NCBI GenBank assembly: GCA_019347775.1
Contig: JAHWKP010000102.1
Span: 1-6,157 of the forward strand
Length of the DNA stretch: 6,157 bases
Direction of reading: 5' to 3'
DNA from: Actinomycetota bacterium
GTDB lineage: Bacteria; Actinomycetota; Acidimicrobiia; Acidimicrobiales; JAHWKP01
The position numbers were made by a program, and so were the translations under genes. The stretch's first letter is position 1. Every line of letters begins with the position of its first letter. Positions 1 to 4,317 of the stretch are shown here, in pieces. Below the pieces are notes generated by a model that made no database searches, was not told the origin of the DNA, and was given only the letters and a program-made list of their open reading frames with translations.

Positions 1-1
1 C

Positions 2-322
2 GACCGGTTGGGGCGGATGAGCGATGAGGCCATCAGCGAGATGCTGTGCGGCGTTCGCGGCATCGGGGTGTGGACGGCAGAGATGCTGCTGCTGTTCGAA
101 CTCCGGCGCCCCGATGTGTGGCCCACTGGGGATCTGGGCGTGCGTTCGGGATATGCCATCGCCCACGGGCTGGCCGATGCGCCCTCGCCCAAGGAGCTCG
201 AGAAGCTCGGTGAGACCTATCGACCATGGCGTTCGGTCGCCGCCCACTACTGCTGGGAGGCAGTGCATATTTCTCGGGCGGCGGCTGCCGCCACGAAGGC
301 GGCTAGCGGCCGAGCTCGCTAG
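2..322 (+). CDS. DNA-3-methyladenine glycosylase II (AlkA/HhH-GPD family), C-terminal part
   Basis: This base-excision repair enzyme removes alkylated purines such as 3-methyladenine from DNA. The reading frame is open from the left edge, so the N-terminal part lies outside the window; about 106 residues remain of a protein usually 200-300 aa long. What is visible is the core of the HhH-GPD fold. The helix-hairpin-helix is LCGVRGIGVWTAEM (about nt 44-85), which contacts the DNA backbone. The following loop VWPTGDLGVR carries the catalytic aspartate (GAT at 131-133). The terminal helices include YRPWRSVAAHYCWEA, typical of the end of AlkA proteins. The stop TAG at 320-322 overlaps the convergent asd stop by four bases. 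A start at ATG 23 or TTG 8 would split the domain, so neither is taken as real. The family call is firm; the precise substrate range cannot be judged from this fragment. Confidence 0.88.
   Translation, partial: DRLGRMSDEAISEMLCGVRGIGVWTAEMLLLFELRRPDVWPTGDLGVRSGYAIAHGLADAPSPKELEKLGETYRPWRSVAAHYCWEAVHISRAAAAATKAASGRAR
303..322. other. Inverted repeat enclosing both convergent stop codons
   Basis: CTAGCG (303-308) and CGCTAG (317-322) form a perfect 6-bp inverted repeat around an 8-base centre. It covers the last codons and stop of the glycosylase gene and the stop of asd. The transcript hairpin could act on either strand, since there is no intergenic space for a conventional terminator. No T-run follows on either side, so it is not a canonical intrinsic terminator. 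A role in ending or stabilising the two convergent mRNAs is only a possibility. Confidence 0.3.
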
Positions 323-1368
323 GAAGAGCGGAGTTCGGCGGAAATAAGTTCCGCGATCTGGATGGCGTTGAGGGCGGCGCCCTTGCGCAGGTTGTCGCCG
401 CTCACGAACAGCGAGAGCCCGTTCGGCATGGCCTCGCTGCGGCGTATGCGCCCGACCAGCACCGCGTCCTTGCCCGTGCAGGCCAGAGGTGTCGGATGGT
501 CGGCCAGCTCCACGCCCGGTGCGCCCGAGAGGAGGTCATGGGCCTGCGCCGGGGTGAGCTCGCGGTCGAAGGAAGCGGTGATGGAGAGCGAGTGGCCACT
601 GAAGACGGGCACCCGCACGCAAGTGCCCGTCACGGCTAGCTCCGGGATGTCGAGGATCTTGCGGCTCTCGTGGCGGAGCTTCTGCTCCTCGACCGTCTCG
701 CCGCTGCCGTCGTCGACCAGGTCGCCGGCGAGGGCCACCACGTTGAACGCCACCTGGTCGGGGAAGACCGTGGGCGCCGGCACGCTCACGGCGGCGCCGT
801 CCCAAGCCAGGGCGGCGGACGTCTCCGCCCCCTTGCGCACCTGGTCCTCCAGCTCGGCGATGCCCGCCCGCCCCGCCCCGGAGACCGCCTGGTAGGTGCT
901 GACGACCAGCCGGCGCAGCCCGGCCTCGTCGTGGAGGGGCTTGAGCACGGGCATGGCGACCATGGTCGTGCAGTTGGGATTGGCCACGATGTTGCGCGGT
1001 CGGTTGACGATCGCTTCGGGGTTCACCTCGGACACAATCAGCGGAACCTGAGGATCGAGCCGCCAGGCCTTGGAGTTGTCGATGACCACCGCACCAGCGT
1101 CGGCGAAGCGCGGTGCCAGTTCCCGCGAGGCCTCGGACCCGACGGACATGAGGACGAGGTCCAACCCGCCGGGATCGGCGACGGCGGCGTCCTCCACCTC
1201 GATTTCGGCGCCTTCCCATTCGATGCGACGTCCTGCCGACCGCGCCGTGGCGAAGAACCGCAACGCTGCCGGGTCGAGGGGAAAATCCCGCTCGGCGAGG
1301 ATCGAGCGCATGACGGTGCCGACCTGCCCGGTGGCACCGACCAGTCCGACTCGTAGGCGTGTGGTCAC
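319..1368 (-). CDS. asd: Aspartate-semialdehyde dehydrogenase
   Basis: The enzyme catalyses NADPH-dependent reduction of L-aspartyl-4-phosphate to L-aspartate-4-semialdehyde, the second step of the pathway to lysine, threonine, methionine and diaminopimelate. The 349-aa length is normal. The N-terminal Rossmann motif GATGQVG is at residues 11-17. The active-site cysteine is C133 in ANPNCTT, QAVSGAG is at 160-166, and the substrate/catalytic residues R252 and H259 sit in RVPVFSGHS. The C-terminal SGDNLRKGAALNAIQIAE is typical of the family. The start is GTG at 1366-1368, the only usable start before the Rossmann motif. A GGAGGG lies upstream with just one base between, which is unusually close. 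The gene begins 10 bp after the lysC stop and is surely cotranscribed, probably with translational coupling. It is the actinobacterial/Gram-positive type Asd. Confidence 0.97.
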   Translation of the reverse strand: MTTRLRVGLVGATGQVGTVMRSILAERDFPLDPAALRFFATARSAGRRIEWEGAEIEVEDAAVADPGGLDLVLMSVGSEASRELAPRFADAGAVVIDNSKAWRLDPQVPLIVSEVNPEAIVNRPRNIVANPNCTTMVAMPVLKPLHDEAGLRRLVVSTYQAVSGAGRAGIAELEDQVRKGAETSAALAWDGAAVSVPAPTVFPDQVAFNVVALAGDLVDDGSGETVEEQKLRHESRKILDIPELAVTGTCVRVPVFSGHSLSITASFDRELTPAQAHDLLSGAPGVELADHPTPLACTGKDAVLVGRIRRSEAMPNGLSLFVSGDNLRKGAALNAIQIAELISAELRSS

Positions 1369-1369
1369 A

Positions 1370-1375
1370 CCCTCC
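1370..1375 (-). promoter_or_regulatory. Ribosome binding site of asd with very short spacing
   Basis: On the minus strand GGAGGG ends one base before the GTG start of asd; the usual gap is 5-9 bases. No other in-frame ATG, GTG or TTG is available before the conserved GATGQVG motif. The site therefore either works inefficiently or mainly serves re-initiation by ribosomes ending lysC 10 bp upstream. Confidence 0.5.
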
Positions 1376-1378
1376 AGG

Positions 1379-1873
1379 TTACGAGGCCGCGCCGTCGGGG
1401 GAGTCCAGGGAGAAGGCGGCGTGCAGAGCCCGCACCGCCTCTTCGACTGCTTCGCCGCGCACTACACACGAGATCCGGATCGATGACGTCGAGATCATCT
1501 CGATGTTGACGCCGGTGTCCGAGAGCGTCTCGAACATGGTCGCCGCCACCCCCGGGTTGTTCTTCATGCCTGCGCCAACCAGTGAGACGCGGGCGATTCC
1601 TGGGTCGGCGACCAGGTCGGCCGCGCCCAGGTCACCCAGCAGCGGTCGGGCGACCTCCATCGCCGACGCCAGGTCGGCTTTCGGGACGGTGAACGAGATG
1701 TCGGTGCGCCCGTCGGAGGAGACGTTCTGCACGATCATGTCCACGTTCACGCTGTTGTCGGCGAGGGCCCGGAACAACCGGCCGGCCACGCCTGGGCGGT
1801 CCGGCACCTGGGTGACGGTGATCTTGGCCTCGGACTCGTCGTGCGTGACGCCAGAGATGATCGCCTGCTCCAT
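1379..1873 (-). CDS. lysC: Aspartate kinase beta subunit from an in-frame internal start in lysC
   Basis: Codon 246 of lysC is ATG (1871-1873). It is preceded on the minus strand by GAGGAG (1883-1888) with a 9-base gap, a good Shine-Dalgarno arrangement and better than that of full-length lysC. Translation from here gives a 164-aa protein made only of the two ACT regulatory domains, starting MEQAIISGVTHDESEAK. In Corynebacterium glutamicum and Bacillus subtilis, lysC has an in-phase internal start at the same place, giving a beta subunit that joins alpha in an alpha2beta2 enzyme and binds the feedback inhibitors. The position and the site are seen here; actual use is inferred from those relatives. 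The SD-like bases also encode the conserved EEYEG stretch, so coincidence is possible. Confidence 0.55.
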   Translation of the reverse strand: MEQAIISGVTHDESEAKITVTQVPDRPGVAGRLFRALADNSVNVDMIVQNVSSDGRTDISFTVPKADLASAMEVARPLLGDLGAADLVADPGIARVSLVGAGMKNNPGVAATMFETLSDTGVNIEMISTSSIRISCVVRGEAVEEAVRALHAAFSLDSPDGAAS

Positions 1874-2608
1874 GCCTTCATACTCCTCGCTGATCATCGT
1901 GCCGGGCTCCCAAGTGAAGCTCGAACGGACGTGTAGTCGGACCTTGTGGTTACGCGCGTATTCCACGGCGCGTTGGGCCACCACCTTGCTTCCGGTGTCG
2001 GCCATCTCGAGCAACTCTTCGAAGGAAAGCTCGCGGAGGCGCCGGGCCTCGGGTACCAGACGCGGGTCGGCAGTGAAGACACCAGATACGTCGGTGTAGA
2101 TCTCACACAGTTCAGCGTCGAGGGCGGCCGCCAGCGCGACAGCCGTGAGATCTGAGGCATTGCGTCCCAGCGTGGTGATCTCCCGGTCGGTGGACATGCC
2201 CTGGAACCCGGCGACCACTGGGAGCCGCCCGGCGGCCAGCGCCTCGCTAAGGCGGTCGGGTCGGATCTCGAGAATCCTCGCCCGCCGGTGTGAGTTGTCG
2301 GTAATGATGCCGGCCTGGCTGCCGGTGAAGGACACGGCGTCGACCCCGAGATCGGCCAAGGCCATGGCCAGGAGGGCGACCGACTTACGTTCGCCGATGG
2401 TGACGAGCATGTCGAGCTCGCGTCCGGGCTGAGTCGAGGAGACGAGATCGGCAAGGTGGTAGAGCTCGTCGGTTTCCTTGCCCATGGCGCTCAGCACGGC
2501 CACCACTTGGTTGCCGTGGCGCTTCGTGCGGGCGACGTGGTCGGCGACGGCTCGGATCCGGTCGGCGTCTGCGACCGACGTCCCCCCGAACTTCTGAACC
2601 AGGAGCAT
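1379..2608 (-). CDS. lysC: Aspartate kinase (aspartokinase), alpha subunit
   Basis: The enzyme phosphorylates L-aspartate to L-aspartyl-4-phosphate, the committed step of the aspartate family pathway. The 409-aa length fits monofunctional aspartokinases of Corynebacterium/Bacillus type. The amino-acid kinase domain spans about residues 1-240: KFGGTSV at 6-12, SAMGKETDEL at 40-49, FTGSQAGIITD at 94-104, GRNASDLTA at 148-156 and YTDVSGVFTADPR at 171-183. Two C-terminal ACT domains follow at about 260-335 and 340-405, with VQNVSSDGRTDISF and GMKNNPGVAA..STSSIRIS. In this class the ACT domains bind Lys/Thr for concerted feedback inhibition; the same is expected here. The phosphate-binding loop reads GRNASDLTA where most relatives have GRGGSDTTA. 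The ATG at 2606-2608 has no Shine-Dalgarno sequence before it, so the mRNA is probably leaderless. asd follows after 10 bp. Confidence 0.97.
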   Translation of the reverse strand: MLLVQKFGGTSVADADRIRAVADHVARTKRHGNQVVAVLSAMGKETDELYHLADLVSSTQPGRELDMLVTIGERKSVALLAMALADLGVDAVSFTGSQAGIITDNSHRRARILEIRPDRLSEALAAGRLPVVAGFQGMSTDREITTLGRNASDLTAVALAAALDAELCEIYTDVSGVFTADPRLVPEARRLRELSFEELLEMADTGSKVVAQRAVEYARNHKVRLHVRSSFTWEPGTMISEEYEGMEQAIISGVTHDESEAKITVTQVPDRPGVAGRLFRALADNSVNVDMIVQNVSSDGRTDISFTVPKADLASAMEVARPLLGDLGAADLVADPGIARVSLVGAGMKNNPGVAATMFETLSDTGVNIEMISTSSIRISCVVRGEAVEEAVRALHAAFSLDSPDGAAS

Positions 2609-2616
2609 TCAGGAGG

Positions 2617-2622
2617 AAACTA
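2617..2622 (-). promoter_or_regulatory. Candidate -10 box of a leaderless lysC promoter
   Basis: On the minus strand TAGTTT fits the actinobacterial -10 pattern TAnnnT and ends eight bases before the lysC ATG, so transcription would start at or within a base or two of that codon. The bases between are pyrimidine-rich (CCTCCTGA) and cannot serve as a ribosome site, which agrees with a leaderless message. No clear -35 box is visible. The hexamer is weakly specified, so this is a suggestion. Confidence 0.35.
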
Positions 2623-2626
2623 ACCC

Positions 2627-2652
2627 GCTAGGTTTCCTTGACTGTGCCTAGC
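2627..2652. promoter_or_regulatory. Inverted repeat GCTAGG-N14-CCTAGC, possible operator
   Basis: The perfect 6-bp arms are at 2627-2632 and 2647-2652. They interleave with the AGGAAAC repeat and span the start of the isomerase gene. It may be an operator half-site pair or chance; the arm length alone is not strong evidence. Confidence 0.25.
2629..2634 (+). promoter_or_regulatory. Candidate -10 box for the peptidyl-prolyl isomerase gene
   Basis: TAGGTT fits TAnnnT and would place transcription start near A2641, three bases before GTG 2644, giving a practically leaderless message. This favours GTG 2644 over TTG 2638 as the start. It lies in the same 35 bp as the lysC -10 box on the other strand, so the two promoters would overlap. 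No convincing -35 is seen. Confidence 0.33.
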
Positions 2653-3417
2653 AACAAAAGGGAACGTCAGCGCGCCGCGCGAGAAGCGAGGAGGGAGGCG
2701 GAAGCAGCCGCCTACCGGCGTTCCCGCGCCCGCAAGCGGGTCCTGCGGATCGTGGTCCTGGCGCTCGTGGGCCTCGGCGTGGCCTATCTGATCTACAACA
2801 CGACCAAACCAGAGGAGCAGCAAGTGGCCACTGACGAGACCACCACGACCACCAGCGGCGAGCCGGACCCGCGCTGTCCTCCGCCCGAGGGCACGGCTGA
2901 GCGCACGGTGAACTTCACCGAAGCCCCGCCCATGTGCATCGATCCGACCAAGACCTACAACGCGGTCGTCGAGACCGACGTCGGCTCGTTCCGGATCGAG
3001 TTCTTCCCGGAGCGGGCGCCGGTGACGGTGAACAACTTCGTCTTCTTGGCGCGAAACCAGTTCTACGACGGGGTTCCATTCCACCGGGTCATCCCCGGCT
3101 TCGTGGTGCAGGGCGGCGACGCCGCAGCCGGTGACGGCACGGGTGGTCCGGGATACCAGTTCGGCGACGAACTGCCTGAGGCGGGCCAGTACGAGATCGG
3201 CTCGGTGGCGATGGCCAATTCGGGTCCCGACACCAACGGGAGCCAGTTCTTCATCATCACGGGCGAGCAGGGTGTCAACCTTCCGCCGTCCTACAGCCTG
3301 TTCGGCCAGGTCGTCGAAGGCATGGACGTGGTGCAGAAGATCGAGGCCGACGGCAGCGCCGGAGGCGGACCGCAGACGATCCACCAGATCCTCGACGTGA
3401 CTATCGAGGAGTCCTGA
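2644..3417 (+). CDS. Membrane-anchored cyclophilin-type peptidyl-prolyl cis-trans isomerase
   Basis: The protein catalyses cis-trans isomerisation of peptide bonds before proline and probably assists folding outside the membrane. Starting at GTG 2644 it has 257 aa; TTG 2638 would add two residues. It opens with a cytoplasmic, highly charged Arg/Glu/Ala helix (about 1-32). One membrane segment follows (VLRIVVLALVGLGVAYLIYN, about 33-52), then a Thr-rich linker (TTTTTS) and a short segment with two cysteines about 20 residues apart. The cyclophilin domain runs from about 104 to the end. It keeps the active-site signature FHRVIPGFVVQGGD, SVAMANSGPDTNGSQFFI and YSLFGQV, so the catalytic Arg and the Phe/Gln/Asn pocket residues are present. 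The Arg-rich N-terminus predicts an N-in, C-out topology. No Shine-Dalgarno site lies near the start. It is divergent from lysC and functionally unrelated to its neighbours. Confidence 0.93.
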   Translation: MPSNKRERQRAAREARREAEAAAYRRSRARKRVLRIVVLALVGLGVAYLIYNTTKPEEQQVATDETTTTTSGEPDPRCPPPEGTAERTVNFTEAPPMCIDPTKTYNAVVETDVGSFRIEFFPERAPVTVNNFVFLARNQFYDGVPFHRVIPGFVVQGGDAAAGDGTGGPGYQFGDELPEAGQYEIGSVAMANSGPDTNGSQFFIITGEQGVNLPPSYSLFGQVVEGMDVVQKIEADGSAGGGPQTIHQILDVTIEES

Positions 3418-3421
3418 TCGG

Positions 3422-3448
3422 CTTACGGTAGATACAGCTACTGGTAAG
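3422..3448. promoter_or_regulatory. Imperfect palindrome upstream of the dehydrogenase-mutase genes
   Basis: CTTAC-g-GTAG (3422-3431) and CTAC-tg-GTAAG (3438-3448) flank a 6-base centre, giving nine pairable bases with a small internal loop. It starts five bases after the isomerase stop and ends 12 bases before the dehydrogenase ATG. No T-run follows, so it is not an intrinsic terminator. The place and symmetry suit a repressor operator, for example of a TetR-type regulator of acyl-CoA metabolism, or a 5' mRNA hairpin. The TACGGT at 3424-3429 within it fits a TAnnnT -10 box. Confidence 0.35.
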
Positions 3449-3460
3449 TAACCTCACGCG

Positions 3461-4315
3461 ATGGACGTCAAGAGGGTTGGAATCGTCGGCTCGGGCACGA
3501 TGGGCTCGGGCGTAGCCGAAGTGGCCGTGACGAACGGCTTTGAGACGGTCCTGCGCTCGAGATCCAAGAGCGGTGCCGACAGCGCGCTCGCCGACGTACA
3601 AGCTTCCCTGGACCGCCAGGTGGAGAAGGACAAGCTCACCGAGGACGAGCGCGATGCGACTCTCGGGCTGCTGCGCGTCACCACTTCGCTCGACGACCTC
3701 GGAGACTGCGATCTGGTGATCGAGTCCGTCGTCGAAGACCTCCCGACCAAGAAGGCCCTCTTCGCCGATCTGGACAAGGCGTGTTCGCCCGAAGCGGTGC
3801 TCACGACCAATACCTCGACTCTTCCAGTCGTCGAGATGGCGATGGCGACGCAGCGACCTGAGCAGGTCTGCGGCCTGCACTTCTTCAACCCTGCGACGCT
3901 GATGTCGCTGGTGGAACTCGTGCGGCCGGAAACCGCCTCGCCGGAGACAATGGCGACGGCACGGTCCTTCGCCGAGGCCTGCGGCAAGGAGGTGGTGGAG
4001 ACCCGCGACGAGGCTGGATTCGTGGTCAACGCCCTGCTCTTTCCGTATCTGAACAACGCCGTGCGCTTGCTGGAGGCGGGCGTAGCCAGTGCGGAGGACA
4101 TCGACCGCGCCATGTGCGGCGGCTGCAACTTCCCGATGGGACCGCTGGCCCTGCTGGACCTCGTAGGCATCGATGTCTCTGTTGCGATCCTCGACGCGCT
4201 CCACGAGGATCGCCAGGACCCGAACTTCGCACCCGTCCCGCGGCTCCGCAACATGGTCGAGGCCGGACACCTCGGGCGCAAGACCGGCAAAGGTTTCTTC
4301 GAGTACGGGAGCTGA
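3461..4315 (+). CDS. 3-hydroxybutyryl-CoA dehydrogenase (3-hydroxyacyl-CoA dehydrogenase family, FadB2-like)
   Basis: The enzyme interconverts 3-hydroxybutyryl-CoA (or a related (S)-3-hydroxyacyl-CoA) and acetoacetyl-CoA with NAD(P)(H). The 284-aa length is that of the stand-alone enzymes (Hbd, PaaH, mycobacterial FadB2). The Rossmann motif GSGTMGSG is at residues 10-17. Catalytic residues are all present: S119 in NTSTL, H140 in GLHFFNP, E152 in LVELV and N189 in GFVVNAL. The C-terminal domain has FPMGPLALLDLVGID and ends GHLGRKTGKGFFEY. After the second beta strand the sequence is VLRSRSKSG, without the acidic residue usual in NAD enzymes, so NADP(H) use is possible. No strong ribosome site precedes the ATG; GGTAAG lies 12 bases upstream. 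The mutase gene follows after 2 bp, so its likely role is in the ethylmalonyl-CoA pathway rather than beta-oxidation. Substrate length remains inferred. Confidence 0.92.
   Translation: MDVKRVGIVGSGTMGSGVAEVAVTNGFETVLRSRSKSGADSALADVQASLDRQVEKDKLTEDERDATLGLLRVTTSLDDLGDCDLVIESVVEDLPTKKALFADLDKACSPEAVLTTNTSTLPVVEMAMATQRPEQVCGLHFFNPATLMSLVELVRPETASPETMATARSFAEACGKEVVETRDEAGFVVNALLFPYLNNAVRLLEAGVASAEDIDRAMCGGCNFPMGPLALLDLVGIDVSVAILDALHEDRQDPNFAPVPRLRNMVEAGHLGRKTGKGFFEYGS
4307..4311 (+). promoter_or_regulatory. Ribosome binding site of the mutase gene, deciding its GTG start
   Basis: GGGAG lies inside the last codons of the dehydrogenase gene, six bases before GTG 4318. This favours GTG 4318 over ATG 4339, which would remove the conserved RPWLMR segment. 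The overlap suggests translational coupling of the two genes. Confidence 0.65.
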
Positions 4316-4317
4316 TC

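Larger units (their letters stand above)
2614..2638. promoter_or_regulatory. Inverted repeat AGGAAAC-N11-GTTTCCT, possible operator
   Basis: The perfect 7-bp arms are at 2614-2620 and 2632-2638 in the divergent gap between lysC and the isomerase gene. They overlap both candidate -10 boxes. A protein binding here could control both directions at once. No regulator is encoded in the window, and no known operator was recognised. Confidence 0.3.

Noticed and set aside
670..1356. Plus-strand frame of 228 codons opposite asd
   Set aside because: asd is complete with all catalytic motifs on the minus strand; this frame is His/Arg/Gly-rich without a recognisable family.
2611..2616. AGGAGG on the plus strand as ribosome site for the isomerase gene
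   Set aside because: It lies 27 bases before GTG 2644, too far to act, and no start codon follows at proper distance.
2638..2643. TTGACT as a -35 promoter box
   Set aside because: It resembles the -35 consensus but no acceptable -10 hexamer lies 16-19 bases downstream on the plus strand, and the site is at the start of the coding region.
2833..2862. ACC/ACG repeat tract as a microsatellite-type repeat
   Set aside because: It encodes the short Thr-rich linker of the isomerase and is too short and irregular to be a meaningful DNA repeat.
3422..3448. Hairpin after the isomerase gene as an intrinsic terminator
   Set aside because: The stem has only moderate GC and is followed by TAACCTCACG, with no run of T.
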